Assembly: GCF_000372425.1 (NCBI RefSeq)
Contig: NZ_AQVD01000001.1
Location: 434,001 to 498,000, forward strand
Source of the DNA: Streptococcus ferus DSM 20646
Lineage (GTDB): Bacteria > Bacillota > Bacilli > Lactobacillales > Streptococcaceae
Direction of reading: 5' to 3'
DNA length: 64,000 nt
Part shown: positions 17,299 to 24,992 of the stretch, one piece after another
Layout: each line of letters starts with the position of its first letter
How positions within the stretch are numbered: the stretch's first letter is position 1
Notes under the pieces: model-generated
What the model was told of the DNA's origin: nothing
The model's input: only the letters and a program-made list of their open reading frames with translations
Database searches by the model: none
Program-made: the position numbers and the translations under genes

Positions 17299-18369
17299 AT
17301 GAGACGTGAACTTTTACTTGAAAAAATTGATGACTTGAAAAAAGTCATGCCCTGGTATGTTTTGGATTACTACCAGTCTAAACTGGCAGTTCCTTATAGT
17401 TTTACAACTTTGTACGAATATTTGAAAGAATATCGCCGTTTTTTTGAATGGCTGATTGACGCTGATATTGCCCAGGTTGATCAAATTGCTGACATTCCTA
17501 TCGATGTCCTGGAACATTTGACCAAAAAAGATATGGAATTCTTTATTCTCTATCTACGTGAACGGACCCTCCTTAATTCTCATTCCAAGCGTCAAGGCGT
17601 TTCACAGACGACCATTAATCGGACGCTTTCAGCTCTGTCAAGTCTATATAAGTATTTGACCGAGGAGGTTGAAAATGCTGATGGGGAACCTTATTTCTAC
17701 CGAAACGTCATGAAAAAAGTCTCGACCAAAAAGAAAAAAGAAACTTTGGCGGCACGGGCTGAAAACATTAAACAAAAACTTTTCTTAGGGGATGAAACCA
17801 TGGAGTTCCTGGAGTATGTAGATTGTGAATATGAGCACAATCTATCCAAGCGTGCTTTGTCCTCTTTCCAAAAAAACAAGGAACGTGATTTAGCCATTAT
17901 CGCCCTGCTCCTTGCTTCAGGCGTTCGTTTGTCTGAAGCTGTTAATCTCGACCTTAAAGACCTTAATCTGAGAATGATGGTTATCGAGGTGACGCGTAAG
18001 GGTGGCAAGCGTGATTCCGTCAATGTTGCTGCCTTTGCCAAACCTTATCTGGAAAACTATCTTAAAATTCGCCAAGGCCGTTATAAGGCAGAAAAGACAG
18101 ACACTGCTTTCTTCCTGACAGAGTATAGAGGTCTTCCCAATCGCATCGATGCTTCCAGTATTGAAAAGATGGTTGCAAAATATTCTGAGCATTTTAAAAT
18201 TCGTGTTACTCCCCATAAATTAAGGCATACGCTAGCTACGAGGCTCTACGAAGCCACCAAATCCCAGGTGTTAGTCAGTCACCAGCTTGGCCACGCCAAT
18301 ACGCAAGTAACGGATCTTTATACTCATATCGTGAATGATGAACAAAAAAACGCCCTAGATAAGCTCTAG
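17299..18369 (+). CDS. xerS: Tyrosine recombinase XerS
   Basis: The 356-residue single-subunit Xer recombinase of streptococci acts at difSL. The N-terminal core-binding domain covers residues 1-150. The catalytic domain shows R210 ([11 protein letters not shown]), a lysine near 234-237 (TRKGGKRDS), H306 and R309 ([12 protein letters not shown]), H332 ([12 protein letters not shown]) and the nucleophile Y341. The length fits XerS (356). AGGAG precedes ATG17299. The stop codon lies within the downstream terminator. Confidence 0.97.
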   Translation: MRRELLLEKIDDLKKVMPWYVLDYYQSKLAVPYSFTTLYEYLKEYRRFFEWLIDADIAQVDQIADIPIDVLEHLTKKDMEFFILYLRERTLLNSHSKRQGVSQTTINRTLSALSSLYKYLTEEVENADGEPYFYRNVMKKVSTKKKKETLAARAENIKQKLFLGDETMEFLEYVDCEYEHNLSKRALSSFQKNKERDLAIIALLLASGVRLSEAVNLDLKDLNLRMMVIEVTRKGGKRDSVNVAAFAKPYLENYLKIRQGRYKAEKTDTAFFLTEYRGLPNRIDASSIEKMVAKYSEHFKIRVTPHKLRHTLATRLYEATKSQVLVSHQLGHANTQVTDLYTHIVNDEQKNALDKL

Positions 18370-18378
18370 GGTGTTTTG
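18349..18378 (+). terminator. xerS terminator
   Basis: ACGCCCTAGA (18350-18359) pairs with TCTAGGGTGT (18365-18374), followed by TTTT. It overlaps the last codons of xerS. Confidence 0.75.
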
Positions 18379-18406
18379 CTAGCATACATAAATGCTGTTC
18401 AATAAA

Positions 18407-19357
18407 TCAGCGTTTTCTAATCAGTACTTTGGTTCCCTGATCAACTTGGCTTTGGATGCTGATGTCAAATTCCAGATGATTTAAAATCTGTTTGGTCATA
18501 TAAAGTCCCAGTCCCGTTGCTTTTTGGTGCTCATGACCGTTATAGCCGGTAAACCCTTCTTCAAAGATTCTGGGAATGTCTTCAGCAAGAATGCCTATGC
18601 CAGTATCTTGAATACAGACAGACTTATCTTGGATACGGATGCTGACTTTCCCGCCGGGCTTGTTATATTTGATAGCATTGTCCAGAATTTGTGCTAGGCT
18701 GAAGCTCAGCCATTTTTTATCGCTTTTCAGAATCCAGTCACCTTCAATAGTCAGGGATAGGTCTTTTTGTCGATAGAGAACCTGATTTTTCTTAACCAAA
18801 TCAACCAAAATATCTCTCATTGAAACGGATTCAAAGCGAAAGTCACTTTGGTTTTGATTGAACTTGATATAATTCATCAGCCGTGAAAGATTGTTTTCCA
18901 AGCGCAGGATTTGCTGTCTGACGGACTCCTTTTCTAGCTGATTCGTCTGTTCCATCAGGGATAAGGTAGCCAAGGGGATTTTCATCTGATGAGACCAAAG
19001 TTTGATCATTTGTTGTATCTTATCCTGATCAGACTGATACACTAGAGCAGCTTCTGCTTCTTTTTGAATCAAGGCAGCGATGATTTTTTGGTAGGCTTTA
19101 TCGCTAGGTTGTTCCAGTTGGTTTAGATTATCCAAATTGGTTACCGCCAAAAAGAAATGGAGTGACGTCATTTTTTGGTAAAAACGATAATACAAGCCTA
19201 AAGAAAGTAAGATTAAAATGGTTGAGACGAAGATAAAACTTGTTTGGAAATAAACCAAGGGCAGGCGATAAAGGTAAAAAGTCAGGAAAAAAAGCAGACT
19301 TAAGAGTCCATATAAAAGGTACCAAGCTCCGTACTCTTTGAAAAATGCTTTAATCAT
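18407..19357 (-). CDS. mbrD: Intramembrane-sensing histidine kinase, BceS/MbrD type
   Basis: The 316-residue kinase has two N-terminal transmembrane helices (about 15-32 and 38-57) with almost no external loop, as in Bce-type kinases that sense through their ABC transporter. The H-box WSHQMKIPLA gives phospho-acceptor H123, the N-box QILDNAIKYN and the G-boxes GIGILAEDIPRIFEEGFTGY and GLGLYMTKQIL follow. It overlaps the response-regulator gene by 4 bases. Confidence 0.92.
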   Translation of the reverse strand: MIKAFFKEYGAWYLLYGLLSLLFFLTFYLYRLPLVYFQTSFIFVSTILILLSLGLYYRFYQKMTSLHFFLAVTNLDNLNQLEQPSDKAYQKIIAALIQKEAEAALVYQSDQDKIQQMIKLWSHQMKIPLATLSLMEQTNQLEKESVRQQILRLENNLSRLMNYIKFNQNQSDFRFESVSMRDILVDLVKKNQVLYRQKDLSLTIEGDWILKSDKKWLSFSLAQILDNAIKYNKPGGKVSIRIQDKSVCIQDTGIGILAEDIPRIFEEGFTGYNGHEHQKATGLGLYMTKQILNHLEFDISIQSQVDQGTKVLIRKR

Positions 19358-20025
19358 TTGATGACGTATCCTACCCCTCTTACCGTGTAAATATGATTAA
19401 AATGAATCGTTCCTGCTTTTTTACGTAGTCGTGTCATATTAACACTAAGTGTGTTTTGTTCAATGAACTCCTCTCCTTCCCAGAGTTTATCAAGGAGCTG
19501 TTCTTTGGTGACTACTTCTCCTCTTTTTTCCAGCAGCAAGGACAGAAGTTTCGTTTCGGTTGGCGTTAATTGGATATTCTCGCCGCTTTCTTTATTGCGA
19601 AGCAGGCCGTCAAGGCCTAACTGAAATTCTTCGAAGATCAGTTCCGTTTTGGCAAAAGCGTTAGCACGTCGCAGAAAGGCAGCGATTTTGGCATCTAAAA
19701 TAGCCAGAGAAAAGGGTTTGTTAATAAAGTCGTCTCCTCCCATATCCATAGCCATGACAGCATTCATTTCATCATCAGAGCTAGAGATGAAAATGATGGG
19801 CTGAGTCATTGTTTTACGAATCTCCGTCGTCCAATAAAAACCATTAAAATAAGGCAGAGTGATGTCCATTAGGATTAAATCCGGCTGAAATTCCTGTATT
19901 TCCTGAAGAATGGCTCTAAAATTATCCACTCCTTTAACGGTATACTTTTCGGAGAGATGCCCTTTTAAGAGCTTAACGATGGTTGAATCATCTTCAACGA
20001 TATAAATTCTATCCTTACTTTTCAT
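19354..20025 (-). CDS. mbrC: OmpR-family response regulator, BceR/MbrC type
   Basis: The 223-residue regulator has a receiver domain with phospho-acceptor D54 (LILMDITLPYF) and a C-terminal winged helix (about 130-220, LLEKRGEVVTKEQLLDKLW...MTRLRKKAG). It is expected to bind the TTACA-N4-TGTAA site upstream of mbrA. No clear SD precedes the ATG; instead a TGaTAGAAT box ends six bases before it. A hairpin terminator separates it from mbrB, so it may have its own short promoter. Confidence 0.92.
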   Translation of the reverse strand: MKSKDRIYIVEDDSTIVKLLKGHLSEKYTVKGVDNFRAILQEIQEFQPDLILMDITLPYFNGFYWTTEIRKTMTQPIIFISSSDDEMNAVMAMDMGGDDFINKPFSLAILDAKIAAFLRRANAFAKTELIFEEFQLGLDGLLRNKESGENIQLTPTETKLLSLLLEKRGEVVTKEQLLDKLWEGEEFIEQNTLSVNMTRLRKKAGTIHFNHIYTVRGVGYVIK

Positions 20026-20031
20026 AGCTTT

Positions 20032-20040
20032 ATTCTATCA
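20032..20040 (-). promoter_or_regulatory. Extended -10 directly before the response-regulator start
   Basis: On the minus strand TGaTAGAAT (TAGAAT at 20037-20032) is separated from the ATG at 20025 by six bases, so transcription would begin at the start codon. Confidence 0.45.
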
Positions 20041-20065
20041 AAAAAGTGGCGAAAAATCGCCACTT
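20038..20065 (-). terminator. Terminator between transporter and two-component genes
   Basis: On the minus strand AAGTGGCG (20065-20058) pairs with CGCCACTT (20051-20044), followed by T's. It should reduce read-through from mbrAB into mbrCD. Confidence 0.8.
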
Positions 20066-20068
20066 CTC

Positions 20069-22039
20069 CTACCTTTCAATGATTTTATAATAAGTTCGGC
20101 TAGTCAGGCGGTAAATAAAGAAGTAAATGAGGGTAATTCCGATAATGGTGACACCGCTGACAGTATAGATAAGGTTGGTGCTGGTCACTCCAAAGAGCAA
20201 AAGCATTTGTTTAATCATGGTTAATGCTACAACAAAATGGAGGACAGCCATCAAAAGAGGCATGAAGAATACAAAGATTGTTTGAGAGTTGATGGTTTTT
20301 CGGACAGAAGCTTTGCTCATGCCCACCTCTTGTAAAATCTTGTAAGATTTCTTATCCTCATTTCCTTCGGAGTACTGCTTGTAATAGATAATCAAAGCTG
20401 CACCCAATAAGAAGCTGATTCCTAATAAGAAACCTGTAAAGAGGAAACCGCCGCTCATAGCCATTAACTCTTGCTCAAGATTCTTCTTGGTTTGATAATA
20501 GCCTGAGATCTGATTTTTGTCACTATAATCATTGATTAGTTGTTTCAAAGCTGCACTTTCCTTGTCATTGAGATTAACAAAGGTCGAATACAGATAAGTC
20601 GTTTTAAACTGATTCTTGCTAACACTTTGATAAAGACCAACCATTTCTCGCATCACTTCATCATTACTGACGATAAGGACGGAAGAATTGTAAGTATTGA
20701 TGCTGTCAGGCATCTTGACGGACTTAAAGTTTTTCACATTTTCAAAGGTTTTTCCAAAAAAATCAATATGTGTGACCTTACTATCTCCCTTTTGCACGAA
20801 CAAGGCAGTCTGATTATCCTCCAAATGCTGAAGCTTGTTGCCCAGTTTTCTAAAGTCTTCCTGAGTTATGACATAGTTATAACCAGTTGAGGTAGGATTA
20901 GGATTTTGGATCGCCTGTTCCGTAATGGTCCATTTTTGCCTCTTAGGGAGGTTCAGCTGCATCAGAACAGATAAATAGGAATTGACATCTGTTTTAGGGT
21001 GACCCAAAGAGTTTTCAGTAATTTCCTGAATCGCTTGTTCTCCCTGAGAACGGTCTTGCACTTGAAAGTCAATACGTGTATTTTTAGGAAACGTTTGCTT
21101 GGCTAATTCATTAGAACCACTGTACAGCGAAGCTGTTGTTGCAATCGTCACAAAAGCCATGATTGCCAGTAATGTGATATTAGCTAGACCAACAGCATTT
21201 TGCTTCATTCGAAAAATCATTTGGGAAGTCGTAATAAAATGATTGGGCTGATAAAAGTATGTTTTGTTTTGTCGGCGTTTTTTGAGGTACCAAGTTGTGA
21301 AGCTAATATAGAAGAGATAAGTTCCTATAATAACGAATACGACTGCGACAAAGAAACGTAATAAGACAACTAAAGCAGCGATTTTAGAAGAACTTAAGGA
21401 AAGATAGTAACCAACGCCCAGAGCGATAATACCAACAAAAGCCAAAATGACATTTCCCTTCGGCTCTTTTTCAGCCTGTTCCTGACTTCTAAAGAGAATC
21501 AAGGGAGATGTGGCTCCAATCTTTCTTAAGCCAATTAACTCCAGCAGGAAAAAGATAGCGGCAAAGATGATTCCTGTTAAAATAAAGGCCAGTGGCATAA
21601 TCGTAAAACTCAATTTGCCATAATTCATTAGGTTAACAAAAATGAGGTATAAGACATTTGAAAAGACACTGCTGAGAACGGAGCCGATTATCACTGTGAT
21701 AATAAAGATAATAGACAGCTCAATGGTTGCAATCAGAGATACCTGGCTTTTATTCATCCCTAAAACATTATAAAGGCCAAATTCACGGCTTCTTTGTTTT
21801 AAAAGGAAATTATAAGAATAGATACTCATTATGGTTGAGAAAATGGTCAGAACAATAATTGCCAGTCCCAGCGTTATTTTTCCCAGCTGCATAGAGTCTG
21901 ACACAGGACTAAGAGAAATCAGAAAAGTTGAACAAACCAAGATAAACAGAACGAGCGTCGATAGGACAAAGGGGGCAAAGAACTTGGCTGAATTTCGGAG
22001 ATTATTCCAGGCTAATTTGAGGTAGAACATCTTACTCAC
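20069..22039 (-). CDS. mbrB: BceB/MbrB-type ABC permease (peptide antibiotic resistance)
   Basis: The 656-residue FtsX-superfamily permease has about ten transmembrane helices: four near residues 15-190, then about 200-300, and three at the C-terminus (about 535-650). A large extracellular domain lies at about 310-530. That layout is characteristic of BceB proteins, which release bacitracin and similar peptides from their lipid targets and signal to the kinase. The start overlaps the end of mbrA by 8 bases. Confidence 0.93.
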   Translation of the reverse strand: MSKMFYLKLAWNNLRNSAKFFAPFVLSTLVLFILVCSTFLISLSPVSDSMQLGKITLGLAIIVLTIFSTIMSIYSYNFLLKQRSREFGLYNVLGMNKSQVSLIATIELSIIFIITVIIGSVLSSVFSNVLYLIFVNLMNYGKLSFTIMPLAFILTGIIFAAIFFLLELIGLRKIGATSPLILFRSQEQAEKEPKGNVILAFVGIIALGVGYYLSLSSSKIAALVVLLRFFVAVVFVIIGTYLFYISFTTWYLKKRRQNKTYFYQPNHFITTSQMIFRMKQNAVGLANITLLAIMAFVTIATTASLYSGSNELAKQTFPKNTRIDFQVQDRSQGEQAIQEITENSLGHPKTDVNSYLSVLMQLNLPKRQKWTITEQAIQNPNPTSTGYNYVITQEDFRKLGNKLQHLEDNQTALFVQKGDSKVTHIDFFGKTFENVKNFKSVKMPDSINTYNSSVLIVSNDEVMREMVGLYQSVSKNQFKTTYLYSTFVNLNDKESAALKQLINDYSDKNQISGYYQTKKNLEQELMAMSGGFLFTGFLLGISFLLGAALIIYYKQYSEGNEDKKSYKILQEVGMSKASVRKTINSQTIFVFFMPLLMAVLHFVVALTMIKQMLLLFGVTSTNLIYTVSGVTIIGITLIYFFIYRLTSRTYYKIIER

Positions 22040-22784
22040 CTCCTAAAAGAGCAGTCATTGATAGCGAAATTTCCTTGCTAAATTCTTGGTTAGACTTGTT
22101 GGCCTTATAAAGCTGATGGAAAATACGCCCGTCCTTGATAAAAAGGACACGTTTGGCATGACTAGCCGCATTGGCCGAATGGGTCACCATCAGGATAGTC
22201 TGTCCGTCTTGGTTGATGGCTTCAAATAAATTTAAAAGGTCTTCGGAATTCTTATAGTCTAAAGCTGCTGTTGGTTCATCGGCTAAGATTAGAGCTGGTC
22301 TGGTAATGAGGCTTCGAGCAATGGCGACTCTTTGCTTTTGTCCGCCGGATATTTCAAACGGTCTTTTATCCAATAGGTCTTGGATTCTCAGTTTGGGAGC
22401 AATTTGCTGCAGACGAGATTCCATTTCATTGTAGCTTTTTCTGGCCAAAACCAGAGGTAGAAAAATATTGTCTCGAACAGATAAGGTGTCTAAAAGGTTA
22501 AAATCTTGGAAGACAAAACCTAGATTTTTGAGACGGTAGTCTGCTAATTTAGACTCTTTGATTTTAGTAATATCCTGCTGATCGAGAATGACAGACCCCT
22601 TAGTCGGCTTTTCCAGAGTCGCAATGATATTTAGAAGAGTGGTCTTTCCTGATCCAGATTCTCCCATAATGGCAATAAACTCCCCTTCTTCTACGTTGAA
22701 GTCAACATCCTGAAGGGCGCGTGTCTCTTCTTTTGAAAAACGTGTCCTAAAAATTTTCTCCAAATGATTGATTTCTAAAAACAT
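22032..22784 (-). CDS. mbrA: BceA/MbrA-type ABC ATPase
   Basis: The 250-residue ATPase has Walker [13 protein letters not shown] near residue 40, signature ISGGQKQRVAIARSL near 145, Walker B ALILADEPTAALD and the H-loop VTHSANAASHAKRV. It energises the MbrB permease for defence against bacitracin-like peptides. It is first in an mbrA-B-C-D order identical to S. mutans. The SD AAGGAGA precedes the ATG. Confidence 0.95.
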   Translation of the reverse strand: MFLEINHLEKIFRTRFSKEETRALQDVDFNVEEGEFIAIMGESGSGKTTLLNIIATLEKPTKGSVILDQQDITKIKESKLADYRLKNLGFVFQDFNLLDTLSVRDNIFLPLVLARKSYNEMESRLQQIAPKLRIQDLLDKRPFEISGGQKQRVAIARSLITRPALILADEPTAALDYKNSEDLLNLFEAINQDGQTILMVTHSANAASHAKRVLFIKDGRIFHQLYKANKSNQEFSKEISLSMTALLGGE

Positions 22785-22814
22785 AACGATCTCCTTTGGG
22801 ATAATATTTATTAT

Positions 22815-22844
22815 ACCTTATTAAAAATAAATTCTGAATAAGGT
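22815..22844 (-). repeat. Inverted repeat in the mbrA leader
   Basis: ACCTTATT (22815-22822) and AATAAGGT (22837-22844) are perfect complements around a 14-base loop, in the region transcribed ahead of mbrA. It may be a leader hairpin; no T-run follows. Confidence 0.4.
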
Positions 22845-22862
22845 CTTTCCTTTTCTGACTTT

Positions 22863-22927
22863 ATTATAGCGTTAAGAAGGACACAACTACCTTACAGCTT
22901 TTTCTTCCTATCTTACAAGATTGTAAG
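22863..22927 (-). promoter_or_regulatory. mbrA promoter with BceR-type binding site
   Basis: TTACA-N4-TGTAA (22913-22926, within the perfect repeat CTTACA/TGTAAG at 22912-22927) matches the known BceR-family box. On the minus strand a TATAAT (22868-22863) lies about 45 bases downstream, with no good -35, as expected for an activated promoter. A lone half site TTACA lies at 22892-22896. Confidence 0.75.
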
Positions 22928-22957
22928 AAAAATCCCTAACCTTTAATGATTAGGGAA
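22925..22957 (-). terminator. Terminator of the MucBP surface-protein gene
   Basis: On the minus strand TCCCTAA (22956-22950) pairs with TTAGGGA (22939-22933), followed by a T-rich tail that runs into the BceR box. Confidence 0.75.
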
Positions 22958-22987
22958 TCCGTAGCTAACTAGAAAGAAAAATTAGAA

Positions 22988-24289
22988 TTAAGAGTTTTCT
23001 TTTTTCTTAAAGAAAACGATTCCTGAGATCCAGACTAATCCTAAACATGATAGCCAGCCAAAAGAGTCGCTTCCGGTTTCTGGGAGACGTTCTGCGGACA
23101 TGGTGGCAGTTTTTGCTTTAGAAATCGGATTTGCTAGTGACTCTTCTTGATATTTTTGATAGCCAAGAAGGGCTGTTGTAGAAGGTGTGTTTTCTTCTAT
23201 CGTTTGGGAATCTGCCTGTTTGGCAGCTGTCTTTTGCTCAGAAAGCAACTGATAAACATAGGTTACAACTATTTCCTGAGCTGACACATAACCTGTTACG
23301 TTATTTGGTGTGGTGATAAGTTGGTATTTTTTGCCGTCACGTTCAATGACATCTCTTTGCAGCTGACTGGCATTATAAGGTGTTCCAACTTGAACACCTG
23401 CGGGTTGGACAACGGCGTCTTCTAATACCATATTGCCTTTGTCATCCCGATAGTTAACAGTCACTTGTTCCCCTGCTTTAGCAGTATATAAGTAGATAAT
23501 CTGTTGCATTTCTGGTGTCACTCTGCCACTGGCTGGAGCCGAAGAAGCTTCTAGCTGTGAATAGGTCCATACGAAACCATCGGCATCTGTTAGGTCATCC
23601 TGTTGACTGGTATAAGCAGTTCCAACCTGAGTATTTTCAGGGAGTAAAGTCTCCTCATGCAAGACGATGCCGGTATCTGTTACATAACGCAGATTAACAG
23701 CTCCTCCTAAAATCGGCTCGTAGAAAAAGGCAATAATGCTATCGTATTCATCAACCAGTCCTGATGCATGCTCAGGGACGCCAACTAATTTATAGAGCAA
23801 GCCTGCATCATTCCTTAGCGGATCAGGCTTTTCAGCTGTATAGGGTGTTCCAACTGGCGTTCCTGCGGGTTGGACAATGACATCATCTTGAATACTATTT
23901 CCATCAACATCAAGATATATAGCCGTCACCTGACCACCTGCCTGTTGGTCTTGGTTGGTCGTTGCAGCTGGTTTAGTATCTGAAGAGACAACTGCAGCTA
24001 TTGGCGCTGATAAAGAAGGATTGTTGTTAGAATTAGATGTGTCACTTGCTGGTATAGAAGTTGATGCATCTGCTGTAGAAACTGTTTCTACAGCAACATC
24101 CGTACTAAGTGTGGTATCTGCAGTTGTCAAAAAACTTTCCGTGGCTTGTGTTGGCTGAACAGCCTCTGCTTCTACTGTTGCTGGACTTGAGTAGACGAGA
24201 CCCAAGCCTATTAAACAGGAGCAAATCCCAATAGTTAGTTTTCTAATACCGAACTGTTCTTTATGTAAATACCTAAATCTTTTTCCCAT
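22988..24289 (-). CDS. LPxTG cell-wall surface protein with MucBP repeats
   Basis: The 433-residue protein has a YSIRK-type signal (FGIRKLTIGICSCLIGLGLV, residues 13-32), a Thr/Ser-rich region (about 35-115), three MucBP-like modules (starting near GQVTAIYLDVDGN at 118, GGAVNLRYVTDTG at 195 and GEQVTVNYRDDKGN at 273), and the sorting signal LPETG at 402-406 with a hydrophobic helix and KKKENS tail. Sortase A should link it to peptidoglycan. MucBP modules occur in mucin- and host-binding proteins; the ligand here is unknown. It lies downstream of gtf and upstream of mbrABCD. Confidence 0.88.
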   Translation of the reverse strand: MGKRFRYLHKEQFGIRKLTIGICSCLIGLGLVYSSPATVEAEAVQPTQATESFLTTADTTLSTDVAVETVSTADASTSIPASDTSNSNNNPSLSAPIAAVVSSDTKPAATTNQDQQAGGQVTAIYLDVDGNSIQDDVIVQPAGTPVGTPYTAEKPDPLRNDAGLLYKLVGVPEHASGLVDEYDSIIAFFYEPILGGAVNLRYVTDTGIVLHEETLLPENTQVGTAYTSQQDDLTDADGFVWTYSQLEASSAPASGRVTPEMQQIIYLYTAKAGEQVTVNYRDDKGNMVLEDAVVQPAGVQVGTPYNASQLQRDVIERDGKKYQLITTPNNVTGYVSAQEIVVTYVYQLLSEQKTAAKQADSQTIEENTPSTTALLGYQKYQEESLANPISKAKTATMSAERLPETGSDSFGWLSCLGLVWISGIVFFKKKENS

Positions 24290-24422
24290 TTCTAAAAGCC
24301 TCCATAGTTTATAAATCTATTATAATCTTATTCCATTTTAACATAATTAAACTGTATTTTAAACAGACTGTCGAAATTTTATTGTTGCAAAAATGTTTTA
24401 GAAGACGATTACACTTTCTCTC

Positions 24423-24431
24423 TGCTATAAT
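24423..24431 (+). promoter_or_regulatory. Extended -10 promoter of the PASTA protein gene
   Basis: TGCTATAAT, with TATAAT at 24426-24431, lies 30 bases before the start. Confidence 0.55.
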
Positions 24432-24461
24432 AGTATAAGTAATAATAAAGAGGGAAGAATG

Positions 24462-24938
24462 ATGGCGAAAAAATTAAAAATAAGCAAAATGGTGGGTGGT
24501 CTAGGAAGTCTTTTGTCTTTAGCAGAGGCTGTTAAAGTTATTGAAAAAGTCTCCGCCAATGCTGCTCATCTAATTGATAAAGCAATTGACAGACATTATG
24601 ATAACAAACGAGATTTGATTCCGATTCAGAATTTGGTCCAATTAGATTTTTTCACAGCCAAGCAACATTTAGAATCACAAGGATTGAAGGTTGTACCTCT
24701 TTTGGCTAAACCACTTAAAAAATATCATGACCGACGTGCAGATGAGGTTGTTGATATGGTTCCAAAAACGGGTAAATTAAGACCCGGATCCATTGTGAAG
24801 CTATATGTGATTGATCAGGCGACTCTATTAGAAAGTCAGCGACGTTTTCAAGAGCAAGTGATGCAAACACGCCGGCGCAATAAGAGGATTGGTGCTACTC
24901 TGTCCAAGCCTATCAAGCGTCTCAAGTTTAAAAAATAA
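24462..24938 (+). CDS. Small PASTA-domain protein without signal peptide
   Basis: The 158-residue basic protein has a helical N-terminus (about 1-45), one PASTA-like domain (about 50-125: LIPIQNLVQLDFFTAKQHLE, DMVPKTGKLRPGSIVKLYVI) and a Lys/Arg-rich C-terminus. PASTA domains normally sit outside the cell on PBPs or PknB-type kinases, but I see no signal peptide or membrane anchor, so it appears cytoplasmic. AGAGGG precedes two adjacent ATG codons (24459, 24462); I chose the better spaced one. It is divergent from the MucBP gene and the only + strand gene between xerS and 46.4 kb. Confidence 0.75.
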   Translation: MAKKLKISKMVGGLGSLLSLAEAVKVIEKVSANAAHLIDKAIDRHYDNKRDLIPIQNLVQLDFFTAKQHLESQGLKVVPLLAKPLKKYHDRRADEVVDMVPKTGKLRPGSIVKLYVIDQATLLESQRRFQEQVMQTRRRNKRIGATLSKPIKRLKFKK

Positions 24939-24966
24939 AGAGCCTGCGTGTGCAGGCTCTTTATTT
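24935..24966 (+). terminator. Terminator of the PASTA gene
   Basis: AAGAGCCTGC (24938-24947) pairs with GCAGGCTCTT (24952-24961) around a 4-base loop, followed by T-rich sequence. Confidence 0.85.
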
Positions 24967-24992
24967 TTAGTGAGTATCACTAGATTGACTAA

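Noticed and set aside
17413-17420. TACGAATA inside xerS as a cin-box
   Set aside because: It lies in coding sequence with no gene starting downstream; chance match.
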